DNA of 64,000 nucleotides from Listeria cornellensis FSL F6-0969 (GTDB taxonomy: Bacteria > Bacillota > Bacilli > Lactobacillales > Listeriaceae). The notes under the pieces are model-generated. The model made no database searches. It saw nothing but the letters and a program-made list of their open reading frames with translations, and was not told where the DNA came from. Of this stretch, positions 19,647 to 32,119 are shown in pieces. The DNA is taken from NCBI RefSeq assembly GCF_000525855.1, contig NZ_AODE01000018.1, positions 1 to 64,000 on the forward strand, written 5' to 3'. The translations under genes and the position numbers were made by a program. The number at the start of each line of letters is the position of its first letter. Position 1 is the first letter of the stretch.

Positions 19647-21326
19647 TTGCATATCATTCATAATGGTGTATATATACTTAGTGGGAAAAATGGAGCAGGG
19701 AAAACTACATTAGCAAAAGGGATATTGAAAGAGAACAGAAATATATGTTGCATGATGAAACAAGACGATAATCAAATATTGGAGCAAGAAACTGTTTTAA
19801 CTAATATTACAATGAATGTACTTTCAGAAGAAATGGTTATTAATTTTTTGAAAAGTTATAAATTAGATTATTTGCTCACCAAAAAAAGTAAATATTTGAG
19901 TGGTGGCGAAAAAAGATTAGTTAATTTGTTGAGGGTAGTTTTATCAGAACAAGAGGTTCTTATTCTTGATGAACCATCCAATGATTTAGATATCATTATT
20001 TTTGAAAAAGTAAAGCAAATGATTTATCAAGTGGCACGAAGGAAGAAAGTACTTTTAATAACGCATGATGATCGATTCACAGAATATGAAAAAAGACTTA
20101 CTATTAATAATGGTAAAGTTTACAATGAGGCTGAAGAACTTATTATTGGCGGAATTAACTTTGATAAAGAGGATAGTCTAAAACGCGAAATTAAATTAAA
20201 ACCAAGAAAAACATATTTTCTTTATGTGTTTTATCTTTTGTGTACCACACTATTTGCCATTTGCTTGGGAATATTAATCATGACAAATAATGAAGAAACA
20301 AAACCTACTAGTAAGAAGGGAACATATCAGCTGGCTACGTTGTATAGCAGTGATGCTTCTTTATACGATAATAATGAGTCTATTAATACGCTACTTGTGC
20401 AATCAGCGACTAAATTTAATAAAAAGCCAATTTTTTAGCGAAGAAAAACGCATCAATGAAGATGAGTATCTCGAACAAGCGATAAAATTAAAGAGTAATA
20501 CATATAAAAACATATTTTTCTTGGAGCTATACAATCCGGAGTCTAAAGAATTTATGGATATTAAGGCGCTAATGATCGATAAGTTAAGGCGCGACTTAAA
20601 ACTTAGTGATGATGTGGAATTAATTGTAGATGATGGGAGTTATTTTCAAGATAACGAAAGTCCGTCACTATATGTACCAGACAATTCGCTGTTAGCAGAT
20701 GAGACTTTAACTGAAGTAAAAACCTTAGGATATGACATTAAGTATAATAAAACTTTAGATAACCAAATGGAGATGGAGTTTAGTCCCATACTATATTCAA
20801 AAGTTCTATCTGAAATTAGGCAGGATAATACGCTGTTAACTGAGGCTCAAGTGGAGTTAAAGGAAGACGACTCGTTTTATGACTTTTTAGCAGTGAATAA
20901 ATTATATGCAAAAAAAAATGCTGATTAAAGGCTATGAACCAGAAGTATTAAATGCAGAGGTTAATCAGTATAGTAGCTCTCTTGCGTTAATAAAAAAAAG
21001 TACTGCTTTTTATAGGTTTACTATTGTTAGTATTATTCATCTTACTGTATATGTATGAGGCCAACTATAGAAATAGTTATAGCACTTTGGCTTTTTATGG
21101 ATACGATGAAAAAGATATAGTGAAATTCAGGAAAAAGACATATGCGGTTGCAAATTTTAAACTGTTTTCTGTCGCTATTTTAGTAATTGATATGGGTGTT
21201 ATGTGGGTATTAACGCACTCTTTTCTTATTACAACTATTATAGGCGTGGCGACAATATTTTATATTATTGCCTATATATTAATCCCTAAAACTGTTAAAT
21301 ATAGCATTAGAAAGGTGAACCTATGA
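19647..21326 (+). pseudogene. Fused ABC ATPase-permease, MacB-like topology (three frameshifts)
   Basis: Reconstructed 558 residues. The N-terminal ATPase is short at its start, with Walker A GKNGAGKTT at residues 14-22. Then come signature LSGGEKR, Walker B VLILDEPSND and H-loop THDDR. A transmembrane helix (YFLYVFYLLCTTLFAICLGILI region), about 170 extracellular residues, and a C-terminal block of three or four helices follow. This order matches MacB/FtsX-type transporters. Start TTG behind AGAGGG. Frame breaks: T6 at 20431-20436, A9 at 20890-20898, A8 at 20992-20999, all one base too long. Overlaps the next gene by four bases. Probable partner of the second fused ABC protein. Confidence 0.75.
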
Positions 21327-23106
21327 GTACAACAAAAGCATTTAGCATTTTTTCGATAAGAAAGCCAGGAATCTATATGATTACTGGAAGCAATGGTGGA
21401 GGGAAAACAACCTTTATTGAAAATGAATTAAAAAATAAGCAAGCCCAATCCCAAGACATTGCTTACTTTGCCCAAAAAAAATTGGAAATACAAAACAACA
21501 GCAAGAAAATATTTAGCTTTTCCTGAAATAAATTCCCAACTAGTAGAGAAGTATTGTAATCTTTTTTCTATCGACGTGTACCATTTGGATAAAGATATTC
21601 AAGAATTAAGTGGTGGTGAGTTCGTTAAAATAGAACTAGTTCGTACTTTATCACTAGATACAGAAATACTTATTTTAGATGAACCAACGAATAATTTAGA
21701 TAATCGTTCGACAGAAATTTTGTCTGATGTATTAAATGAGTTATCGAAAAGTAAAATTATTTTTTTAGTTAGTCATGATAAACGATTGGACAAATTCTCA
21801 GATAAAACGATTTTCATCGATCAAGGGCAAGCAGAAGTTTCACCGTTAATTGAACTAGAAGAGGCTTATGTTGAGGCGCAAAAAAAAGAAATTTGTATTG
21901 AAAAGAAAAATATTCCTATATCTGCTTAAATCAAAATTCAATATGCTGATGTTGTTTTTTATTCTTGTTTTGACAAGCTTGTTGACTATTATCGTTTCCA
22001 ATACTATCTTATATTCAGTTCCTATGGAAAACGAACTGGCAAGTGATACTTATTTTGAGATGTTAGATATTGGTGAAAATCACTCTAGATATTTTGATAC
22101 GGTGATGACAGCTAGTGAGGCAGCAGAAAAGTTTCAAAAGCCAAACTATCTTTCAGTAGATGAGCTAACAGATTTATACAAAAAAGAGTATATCAATCAA
22201 ATTTATATAATCAATCAAAGTTATATAAACGAGCTAAAAATGGATAACTCACAGCTCGAGTTGCTGTCGCTTCCAGAAATAGTAACAAGTTCGCCTAATT
22301 ATAAAAACTCTTTTCCTGTTGCCAGTGCGAAGTTGATTAAGGGGCGTTTACCTAAGGATGGTGAAAAAGAAATCGCGCTATCATTTGCACAATTAGAAAA
22401 GTTTTTCAACTATGGTTCAAGTGAGGAAGAGTCAGTTATCGGGGAACGAGTAGTGATACAAGGAGTTCCGTTTAAGATTGTTGGAATTGTCAATTCACCA
22501 GTAGCTGCGATTTCTTATTCGAATCAAATGCAGCAGTATGGGGCAACGACGGTAGCGAATGAAAATGCATCTCAATTAAATGAAATGTTGGCTACTCTGA
22601 AGAAGCAGGGATACGAGGAGCCTAATTTTTCAAATATTTTTATAGAAACAAAAACAAATAAACCACTAGAATTGTTAAATTATTTAGAAGTACATGGTCC
22701 AAGTTATCAATATGCATCCAATTATGTTGATCAGGCTATTCAATTATCATTATACAAAGAAAAACTAACGCTTATAATTTCAGTATCAGTTATTCTATCT
22801 GTCATTATATCAGCATTGATTTTAACCTTTGGGCGAAAATCTTTTAATTTAGTTAGCGGATTCGTAAACGATATGTCTAATTTGAATTTTAGACCGAGCA
22901 AGAATAAGAGGATGCTTTACTTGATTTTAATGATAGATTACATGTTGAGTGTACCAATCTGTTTGATATGGAATCAGCTTATTATAGGTGGCAAGGCTGG
23001 ATTTATTATGTTGCTTCCTACACTTGGGATTTCGTTAGTGATGTTTATGGCAACATTATTTTTGATGAACTATAGGGATAAAAAGAATGCTTCTAGAAAT
23101 TTATAA
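21323..23106 (+). pseudogene. Second fused ABC ATPase-permease, MacB-like topology (two frameshifts)
   Basis: Reconstructed 593 residues. Walker A GSNGGGKTT near residue 21, signature LSGGEFV, Walker B ILILDEPTNNLD, H-loop SHDKR. The first membrane helix (MLMLFFILVLTSLLTIIVSN) is followed by about 270 extracellular residues containing SEEESVIGERVVIQGVPFKI-type MacB core sequence, then three helices. Frame breaks at A8 21474-21481 and A8 21880-21887; the second could instead be a genuine boundary between separate ATPase and permease genes, but fusion parallels the first protein. The two paralogs probably form a heterodimer. Confidence 0.75.
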
Positions 23107-23494
23107 AAGCTGGGTGATTGTTCTTGTCTTACACGAATGCATCCATATACTTTTTGTTATTCTCTTTGGTGGAAAAATAGATAGAGTTGTGATTGGGAAT
23201 TTCTTTTTTATTAAAATGAAAAAAGTGGCTATTTCACCTATTATTATCAATTGTTCTGTCTCGTTTGAAGAGAGGAAGAATTGGAATCTATTCAAAAAGA
23301 GTCTTATTTTACTGATGCCAGCGGTTGTAAATATTATCATGGGTATTTTAATAGGGTATGATCATCTATTTATAAAAGTATTTAGTATTTTTATTGGCAT
23401 AAATTCAATACTCCCGATTCCCTATTTGGAAACAGATGGATATCTCATGTTTAAGGAGCTGCAACAAGCGTTTCGTGAGAAGAAATTAAAATAA
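23087..23494 (+). CDS. Small M50-like membrane metalloprotease-type protein
   Basis: 135 residues, overlapping the end of the ABC gene by 20 bases. HECIH (HExxH) lies inside the first hydrophobic segment (residues 16-20), and LPIPYLETDGYLM near residue 115 resembles the NxxPxxxxDG zinc-ligand motif of site-2 proteases. Two more hydrophobic segments lie between them. Peptide export systems such as yyd carry an M50-like protein next to ABC genes, so maturation of or immunity to a peptide is plausible. Family assignment rests on the two motifs. Confidence 0.6.
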   Translation: MLLEIYKSWVIVLVLHECIHILFVILFGGKIDRVVIGNFFFIKMKKVAISPIIINCSVSFEERKNWNLFKKSLILLMPAVVNIIMGILIGYDHLFIKVFSIFIGINSILPIPYLETDGYLMFKELQQAFREKKLK

Positions 23495-23526
23495 TGCTAA
23501 ATATGAAAGTTCTGTTCACATTTCCC

Positions 23527-23557
23527 TTGCTCTGTAATGCATTACATGCTGTATACT
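23527..23557 (+). promoter_or_regulatory. Promoter with palindromic operator, second GH1
   Basis: TTGCTC (23527-23532) and TATACT (23552-23557) enclose the perfect palindrome TGTAATGCATTACA (23533-23546). Same layout as upstream of the nagB-like gene. Confidence 0.65.
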
Positions 23558-23567
23558 AAAAATGTAA

Positions 23568-25055
<1,488 letters not shown>

Positions 25056-25064
25056 ATTGGAAAA

Positions 25065-25098
25065 GAGGTTGGCTTGTTTTGAGGCCAATCTCTTTTTT
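25065..25098 (+). terminator. Terminator after second GH1
   Basis: Stem GAGGTTGGC/GCCAATCTC with T6. Confidence 0.75.
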
Positions 25099-25118
25099 GC
25101 CTTGATTAACGATGGCGT

Positions 25119-25146
25119 TTGCGTTACATTAAACGTAATAGCGCAA
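25119..25146. promoter_or_regulatory. Possible operator of the TetR gene
   Basis: GCGTTACATTAAACGTAATAG: arms GTTAC and GTAAT/C enclose ATTAAAC, about 20 bases before the TetR start. A partly palindromic site in this position usually serves autorepression. Confidence 0.4.
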
Positions 25147-25164
25147 CGGAAAGCAGGGTTTGAA

Positions 25165-25692
25165 ATGAAGAGACAGGAACTAATTGATGCAGCAATACAG
25201 GTAATTCAGGAAGATGGTATTCATCAGCTAAGCTTGGCTAAAATCGCTGAAAAAGTCGGCATCACAAAACCTGCCATCTTCTATCATTTTAAAAACAAAC
25301 AAGATTTAATGATGGCTTTGACGCATTTCACAGTGGATGAATATGAGCAAACGATTGCTGAGGAATTCGAAAAAATACCTGAAAATGATGCTTTGCGTCA
25401 CGTGCATGCTTTTTTGAAGGGGAATTTGCGTCAATTAAATGATTCTGAGTTGATTAAGGTGCACGCGGCTTCGATGGAGGTTCTCGTTTCGAATGAAGAG
25501 GCAACAGCGGTTTGGCGCGATGTGTATAATCGAGAACTGGAGAAAATGGCTCCCGAGATTGGTGTCGTGCGCGCAGATTTGCTCAGTGTGGCATTGGATG
25601 GCATGTGGTATGGGGCTATGTGCGGAGTTTGGGATGCGAAACGTGCGGAGTCCGTCATTACATATTTGGAGAGAATCGTGGATAAAGAGTAA
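25165..25692 (+). CDS. TetR/AcrR-family regulator
   Basis: 175 residues from the ATG at 25165, where MKRQELIDAAIQVIQEDG begins the canonical TetR helix 1. The recognition region is SLAKIAEKVGITKPAIFYHF. Residues 60-175 are the ligand domain. No obvious target gene is adjacent on the same transcript; a MarR gene follows after its own operator. Likely autoregulated. Confidence 0.88.
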   Translation: MKRQELIDAAIQVIQEDGIHQLSLAKIAEKVGITKPAIFYHFKNKQDLMMALTHFTVDEYEQTIAEEFEKIPENDALRHVHAFLKGNLRQLNDSELIKVHAASMEVLVSNEEATAVWRDVYNRELEKMAPEIGVVRADLLSVALDGMWYGAMCGVWDAKRAESVITYLERIVDKE

Positions 25693-25709
25693 ATAGTTGC
25701 TTTTTTTAT

Positions 25710-25725
25710 AGTTTAGAACTAAACT
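25710..25725. promoter_or_regulatory. Perfect palindrome before MarR gene
   Basis: AGTTTAGAACTAAACT, 16-base perfect palindrome located eight bases before the AGGAGGGG ribosome site. Its position fits an operator of the MarR protein. Confidence 0.5.
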
Positions 25726-25746
25726 GATAAAGAGGAGGGGATTCCC

Positions 25747-26163
25747 TTGGTGAAAAAAGAGCAACGGTTAGGCGTATTGCTTTGGTTTAGACTCAGCAGA
25801 TTTTATAACCGCAATATTAAATTAACCAACCAAAATCTCAAAAAAGCGAATCTCTCGATGGCACAGTTTGACGTGATTGCTCAAATTGGTTTGGAAGATG
25901 AGAGCACACAGAAATCGCTGGCAGACAGGCTTGTGGTGACAAAAGGAAATATCACGCAATTGCTTGTGAAATTGGAAGAGCAGGGTTTGATTTGTAGACG
26001 GAAACAAGGCAAGGAGAAATACATTGCGTTAACGGAGCAGGGCAAGGCGTGTTATATGGAGAACGTTCCAATGCAAGAGGCATTTCAGCAGGAGCAATTC
26101 GACAAGTTAACACGTGAGGAACAGAAACAATTACTTGCTTTGCTTAAAAAATTAGATGATTAG
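25747..26163 (+). CDS. MarR-family regulator, MhqR-like
   Basis: 138 residues from TTG (a GTG follows directly). Winged helix with LSMAQFDVIAQIGLEDESTQ, LADRLVVTKGNITQLLVKLE and the wing RRKQGKEKYIALT. The downstream VOC dioxygenase and alpha/beta hydrolase match the B. subtilis mhqR regulon, which answers to quinones and catechols. MhqR identity is inferred from that neighbourhood. Confidence 0.85.
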   Translation: MVKKEQRLGVLLWFRLSRFYNRNIKLTNQNLKKANLSMAQFDVIAQIGLEDESTQKSLADRLVVTKGNITQLLVKLEEQGLICRRKQGKEKYIALTEQGKACYMENVPMQEAFQQEQFDKLTREEQKQLLALLKKLDD

Positions 26164-26177
26164 TGAGGAGTGGCGAA

Positions 26178-27137
26178 ATGGAATTGAGAGGAATACATCA
26201 TATTTCGATTATAACGGAGAATGCACGGGCTAATTTTGATTTTTATACGAAGGTTTTGGGATTACGATTGGTGAAGAAAACGGTGAATCAAGATGATCCA
26301 TATACGTATCATTTGTATTATGCGGATGAGATTGGAAATCCGGGCACAACGGTTACTTTTTTTGAAATTCCGCGAGCGAATCGTGGAAGTAAGGGATATA
26401 ATTCGATTGCACGAATGGGGCTACGCGTGCCAAATGATGTGGCACTGGCTTACTGGGAAGAGCGTTTAACATTGTTTCACGTGAAACATGATGGTGTTTA
26501 TGAGCAGTTTGATCGCAAGGTTTTGGACTTTGAAGATGTGGATGGACTAAGGATTCAACTTATTTCTGACCAACGTAATAAAGGCGTTGCTGGAGGGAAT
26601 CCGTGGCAGGATAGTCCGGTTCCTGTTGAATTTGCGATTACTGGGCTTGGGCCGGTTTTATTCTCGACATTGAAAAAAGAGAAAACGGATCGTGTATTGA
26701 CGAAGATTCTAGGATTCCATCGGGTTGGTGCGTATGAGGACGATGAGCGCCTAGTTACTGTATTCCAAGTTGGTGAAGGTGGCTCGGGCGCGGAGGTTCA
26801 GTTGGAGGCTAATTTCAAAGATCCGCATGCTGTTGAGGGAATTGGCAGTGTGCATCATGTGGCATTTCGTGTGGCAGATGACGATGAGTTGCGTGAATGG
26901 ATGACGTATATTCAGGATTTAGGATATCCGAATTCTGGTTTTGTGGATCGACATTATTTCCACTCATTTTATTTCAGAGAGGAAAATGGGATTTTGATTG
27001 AGCTTGCGACAGATGGACCAGGCTTTAAGACGGATTTTTCGAAGGAGCACGGCACGTATGTGGAGTTGCCACCCGCATTAGAAGTGCGTCGAGCAGATAT
27101 TGAGGCACATTTGACGGAGCTTGATAGTGATAAGTAA
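26178..27137 (+). CDS. Ring-cleaving dioxygenase (VOC family), MhqO/MhqA-like
   Basis: 319 residues from the ATG at 26178 (GAGGAGTGG upstream). Two vicinal-oxygen-chelate modules: GIHHISIITENARANFDFYT at the N-terminus and VHHVAFRVADDDELREW at about residue 220. Metal ligands are the His of GIHH, the His of VHHVAF and the Glu in GILIELATDGPGF. Likely detoxifies hydroquinones or catechols under control of the upstream MarR protein. Confidence 0.88.
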   Translation: MELRGIHHISIITENARANFDFYTKVLGLRLVKKTVNQDDPYTYHLYYADEIGNPGTTVTFFEIPRANRGSKGYNSIARMGLRVPNDVALAYWEERLTLFHVKHDGVYEQFDRKVLDFEDVDGLRIQLISDQRNKGVAGGNPWQDSPVPVEFAITGLGPVLFSTLKKEKTDRVLTKILGFHRVGAYEDDERLVTVFQVGEGGSGAEVQLEANFKDPHAVEGIGSVHHVAFRVADDDELREWMTYIQDLGYPNSGFVDRHYFHSFYFREENGILIELATDGPGFKTDFSKEHGTYVELPPALEVRRADIEAHLTELDSDK

Positions 27138-27222
27138 TAATGGTAAAAAGCAACTATTTCTATTATGATAGAGGTAACATAATAATAGGCGGTGAAAGCA
27201 TTATGACGGAAAACAGGTATGA

Positions 27223-27972
27223 AGCATAGCCAACAAGGATTGTCCGAATTTAGAGCGATTTTTAGTATCTAGTAAGCATGATGTTCCGGCAATGTTGATT
27301 TTTCAAGGTGGCGGCTATGGAAATCGGACGGAGCGTGAGGGTAAGCCTGTCGCAGAGTGGTTGAACAGCATTGGGATTGCAGCATTTATTGTGAATTATC
27401 GAGTTGCACCTCACCAACATCCAGTTCCCTTAGAGGATGCAAAATGGGCGATTCGAATGGTACGGCATCGTGCGGAAGAGTGGGGCGTTGATCCAAACCG
27501 GATTGGCGCGATTGGTTTTTCGGCTGGCGGACATTTGGCTTCGACTTTGGCGACGCATGTCGAGGACGGGCAGCCTGACGCAGAGGATCCGATGCATCAG
27601 TATAGTACGCGACCAGATGTGTTGATATTGGCGTATCCAGTGATCACGATGCGAGCGCAGACGCACAAAGGTAGTTTGCATAATTTGCTGGGAGAAACCC
27701 CGACGAAGCAGCAGATTTTGGAACTTTCTAATGAGTTACACGTGACGAATCACACGCCACCGACCTTTTTGTGGCACACGGAAGAGGATCAGGCGGTGCC
27801 AGTGGACAATAGTTTTATTTTTGCTGCGGCGCTTAGAAGGCATAATGTTCCGCACTCGGTTCATACATTTGAGCAGGGCAGGCACGGGCTTGGGATGGCA
27901 AAGGATAATCAGGAAGCTAGAATCTGGCCGGAACTATGTGAGAATTGGTTGAAAGTGCGAAACTTCATTTAA
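27223..27972 (+). pseudogene. Alpha/beta hydrolase, esterase type, N-terminus unclear
   Basis: Clear reading from 27292 (MLIFQGGGYGNRTEREG), but in-frame coding continues upstream to 27223 (NKDCPNLERFLVSSKHDVPA) without a start codon. An ATG at 27203 behind a GGCGGTG site is in another frame. About 25 N-terminal residues are therefore displaced by an indel. Oxyanion motif FQGGGYG, nucleophile GFSAGG, acid in TEEDQAVPV, His in GRHGLG. Resembles bacterial acetyl-xylan esterase-like BD-FAE hydrolases. Downstream of the dioxygenase it could be the mhqD-type partner, although the fold branch differs. Confidence 0.7.
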
Positions 27973-28030
27973 CTTTCCGTGAAACAGTGGTACAATTTTA
28001 GTGGAGAGTTAATTATGAGGAGGCAATATT

Positions 28031-28676
28031 TTGGGTAAACGCACTTTTTATTTTGTACGTCATGGTAAAACGGAATGGAACTTGGCTAGAAGAATGCAGG
28101 GTTGGGGCGATTCGCCATTGATTGAAGAAGGTATTAATGGTGCGATTGCAACTGGGGAAGCATTGCGAGATGTGGACTTTACGGCTGTTTATTCTAGCCC
28201 AAGTAAGCGAACGGTAGACACAGCTGGGTATATTATTGGTGATCGAGACATAGATGTAAAAAACGCTTGATGGCCTTCGCGAAATGAGTTTTGGGATTTG
28301 GGAAGGCGAACGTTTTGTCGATATTACGGAGAATTATGGGGAAGAGTACGCGATGATGCTGGATAATCCGGCAACGTATGAGGCGAATGTGAGCAAGGGT
28401 GAGACTTACTATCAAGTGAAGGAACGCACCAAGCAAGCGGTGGAGCAGATTTTGGAGGAACAACCGGAGGGCAATATTTTGGTCGTTTCACACGGAATGG
28501 CTTTGCGGGTATTGATATTCGTTGCTTTGCAGGGGGCTGATTTACAGACGCATCGTACGGAAACACCGCATATTTTGAATACGAGTGTCACGGTTGTAGA
28601 TTATGAAAACGGCGAGTTTCGCGTAGTTACGGCAAATGATACCGCTCATCTTGAGGGTATAGTTGAAGGAGTTTAG
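28031..28676 (+). pseudogene. Histidine phosphatase family protein (frameshift)
   Basis: Reconstructed 214 residues, TTG start behind GAGGAGG. Phosphoglycerate-mutase-like core: FVRHGKTEWN at the N-terminus (catalytic His), SSPSKRT, FGIWEGE and VVSHGMALR. The A6 run at 28258-28263 is one base too long and stops the frame after 79 residues. Without it VKTLDGLREMSFGIWEGE reads through. It overlaps or abuts the HAD gene, suggesting one transcript. Confidence 0.85.
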
Positions 28677-28680
28677 ATGA

Positions 28681-29493
28681 ATGATAAAACTAGTAGCAAT
28701 CGATATAGATGGAACATTACTCAACGATAAACATGAGATTACGCCTGAGGTTCACGCCGCGATTCATAAAGCGAAGGCCAAAGGTGTCAAAATTGTCTTG
28801 TGTACTGGACGTCCAATTACTGGTGTGCAGCAATATTTGTCGGACTTGGAGTTAAAGCGTGAAGGTGACTACGTGATTACGTTCAACGGTGCGATGGTGC
28901 AAGATACGTTTACAAAAGAAGTTATTTCGCATTTGACGCTCGATCATGCGAACATTATGGATATTTATGAAATGAGTCGCGAACTTGGTTTGCATATGCA
29001 TTTCAATGATATGAGTAATCTATATACGCCGAATCGTGATGTTGGCAAGTACACGGTTTATGAGTCTTATTTGACGAATACACCGTTGTTTTACACGCCG
29101 ATGAATGAGGTTGCTGAGGACATTATGGTTTCCAAGGCGATGTTTATTGATGAGGAAGAAATTTTAGCACCAGCTATTGCGAAAATTCCAGCGAGCTTTG
29201 GCGAGAAGTATAACTTGGTTCGGAGTTCACCTTTCTTCTTGGAGGTTCTGAATCCTGAGGCAAGCAAGGGAAATGCGGTTCATGGTTTGGCACAGAAGCT
29301 TGGAATTAAGCAGAGTGAGGTCATGTGTATCGGTGATCAAGAAAACGATTCGACGATGATTGAATACGCAGGTGTTGGCGTTGCAATGGAAAATGCGATT
29401 GATAAAATTAAAGCGATGGCTGATTTTATCACACTTTCTAATGAAGAGAGTGGCGTGGCGCATGCGATTAATAAATATGTTTTAGAAGGATAG
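28681..29493 (+). CDS. Cof-type HAD phosphatase
   Basis: 270 residues. HAD motif I DIDGTLLND at residues 7-15, motif II CTGRP, motif III lysine in NPEASKG, motif IV GDQENDSTMIEYAGVGVAM. The C2B cap places it in the Cof/YidA group, which dephosphorylates sugar phosphates and related metabolites. It follows the histidine phosphatase gene directly. Confidence 0.9.
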   Translation: MIKLVAIDIDGTLLNDKHEITPEVHAAIHKAKAKGVKIVLCTGRPITGVQQYLSDLELKREGDYVITFNGAMVQDTFTKEVISHLTLDHANIMDIYEMSRELGLHMHFNDMSNLYTPNRDVGKYTVYESYLTNTPLFYTPMNEVAEDIMVSKAMFIDEEEILAPAIAKIPASFGEKYNLVRSSPFFLEVLNPEASKGNAVHGLAQKLGIKQSEVMCIGDQENDSTMIEYAGVGVAMENAIDKIKAMADFITLSNEESGVAHAINKYVLEG

Positions 29494-29502
29494 GTGCGGC
29501 TG

Positions 29503-29730
29503 ATGAGTGATTGGATAGAGAAGGGTTATCGTGAGTACCGAGGCGAAAAGATCGATGTTTATTTTAATACGGCGATTTGTGAACATGCAGCGGAATGTGT
29601 GAAGGGTGACCCTGCTGTGTTTGATACGAGTCGTAAACCGTGGATAGTTCCTGATAATGCAACACCTGAGAAGGTTCAAGAAGTCATACAACGTTGTCCG
29701 AGTGGTGCTCTGAAGTATCAAGTGAAATAG
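29503..29730 (+). CDS. YjdI-like mono-cluster ferredoxin-type protein
   Basis: 75 residues from the ATG at 29503. Sequence pattern C-x5-C (CEHAAEC) and a distant CPSGALKY matches the divergent 4Fe-4S family of E. coli YjdI. Its neighbour is a YjdJ-like acetyltransferase, as in E. coli, supporting the assignment. Function of the pair is unknown. Confidence 0.8.
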   Translation: MSDWIEKGYREYRGEKIDVYFNTAICEHAAECVKGDPAVFDTSRKPWIVPDNATPEKVQEVIQRCPSGALKYQVK

Positions 29731-29736
29731 GAGGTT

Positions 29737-30019
29737 ATGATGATGGAATTTGTGAAAGGTGAAAATCGTTTTTTTTAAGGAAGATGCGGACGGAAAATTG
29801 ATTGCGGAAGTAACGTGGGTTCCTAGTGGGGATTCGCTTGTTATTTTGGATCACACTTTCGTTGATGAGAGTCTTCGTGGTCAAGGGATTGCGTCGAAGC
29901 TAGTGGAGAAAGTGGCAGAAACAATGCGCGCGGAAGGTAAGAAAATTACGCCGACATGCCCATTTGCGAAAGCTGAGTTTGAGCGTAAGCCTGAAAAATA
30001 TGATGATGTGAAAGCATAA
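29737..30019 (+). pseudogene. YjdJ-like GNAT-type N-acetyltransferase (frameshift)
   Basis: Start ATG 29737 (29740 and 29743 are alternatives) after TAGGAGG. The T8 run at 29769-29776 is one base too long; corrected, MEFVKGENRFFKEDADGKLI joins the rest, giving about 93 residues. Acetyl-CoA motif RGQGIASKLVEKV and the end CPFAKAEFER are typical of the YjdJ family. Without correction, translation would have to begin at the GTG at 29755. Confidence 0.8.
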
Positions 30020-30026
30020 AATGTGA

Positions 30027-30055
30027 AACCCGGTTGCAAATCTGCACGGGTTTTT
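30027..30055 (+). terminator. Terminator after yjdJ-like gene
   Basis: Stem AACCCG/CGGGTT with T5. Confidence 0.7.
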
Positions 30056-30058
30056 CAT

Positions 30059-30074
30059 TATTTCCCGGGAAATA
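30059..30074. repeat. Palindrome TATTTCCCGGGAAATA
   Basis: 16-base perfect palindrome between the terminator and the GH1 promoter region. The same core forms the centre of the 32-base palindrome at 47962-47993. Confidence 0.55.
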
Positions 30075-30139
30075 TTAATCATTCTGCTACCAATTTAAAA
30101 GAATATACTTTAAAATGAAGAAGAATATATTTTACCTAA

Positions 30140-31591
<1,452 letters not shown>

Positions 31592-31598
31592 TTTGAAA

Positions 31599-31649
31599 AG
31601 AGCCGTTTTCCATGTTAGCTTGTGCTAGGGTGGAAAACGGTTCTTTTTG
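31599..31649 (+). terminator. Terminator after third GH1
   Basis: Long stem AGAGCCGTTTTCCA/TGGAAAACGGTTCT followed by T5. Confidence 0.85.
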
Positions 31650-31730
31650 ACATATAGAGTTGGAAATCTAAATTGATTCGACACATAATGTGTGGTATTG
31701 TTTGATTATACGAAAAAGGAGTTGTTTGGA

Positions 31731-32114
31731 ATGGTTAAAAATTTGAAGTATTGTATCGTTGCAGTTGTGTTTTCTATGGGTATACTTGTCCCGCTGACAG
31801 CTTATGCGGCTGTTAATAATGTATCGTATGATTTTAAGCATATGGTCGCAGTTAACGGTAAGATGAATGCGACAAAAGGGACCTTATCAGGAAGTGTGAG
31901 TGTGAGTAATTGGGGTAAAGATAGTTCGTTTAGTGTGAAATTATTTGAACATCGAGTAATTTTAAATGATATCTACAAAGGTGGAACTTATTTTTCTCCA
32001 ACAGGGAATAAAAAGTTTTCGTATTCTGTAACTAAAGGCAAATCTTATTGTGCAGAGTTTTGGAAGAATCAAAATGGTAAATATATTAGTGGAAAAGCTA
32101 GTTTTAGCTACTGA
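31731..32114 (+). CDS. Small secreted protein of unknown function
   Basis: 127 residues from the ATG at 31731 (AAAAAGGAG upstream). Signal peptide with core CIVAVVFSMGILVPLTAYA and likely cleavage after AYA. The mature part is beta-rich and basic (KGTLSGSVSVSNWGKDSSF, KKFSYSVTKGKSYCAEFW) with a single cysteine. Followed within six bases by a VanZ-like membrane protein. Size and layout resemble secreted bacteriocin-type or surface proteins but no family was recognised. Confidence 0.65.
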   Translation: MVKNLKYCIVAVVFSMGILVPLTAYAAVNNVSYDFKHMVAVNGKMNATKGTLSGSVSVSNWGKDSSFSVKLFEHRVILNDIYKGGTYFSPTGNKKFSYSVTKGKSYCAEFWKNQNGKYISGKASFSY

Positions 32115-32119
32115 AGCTT

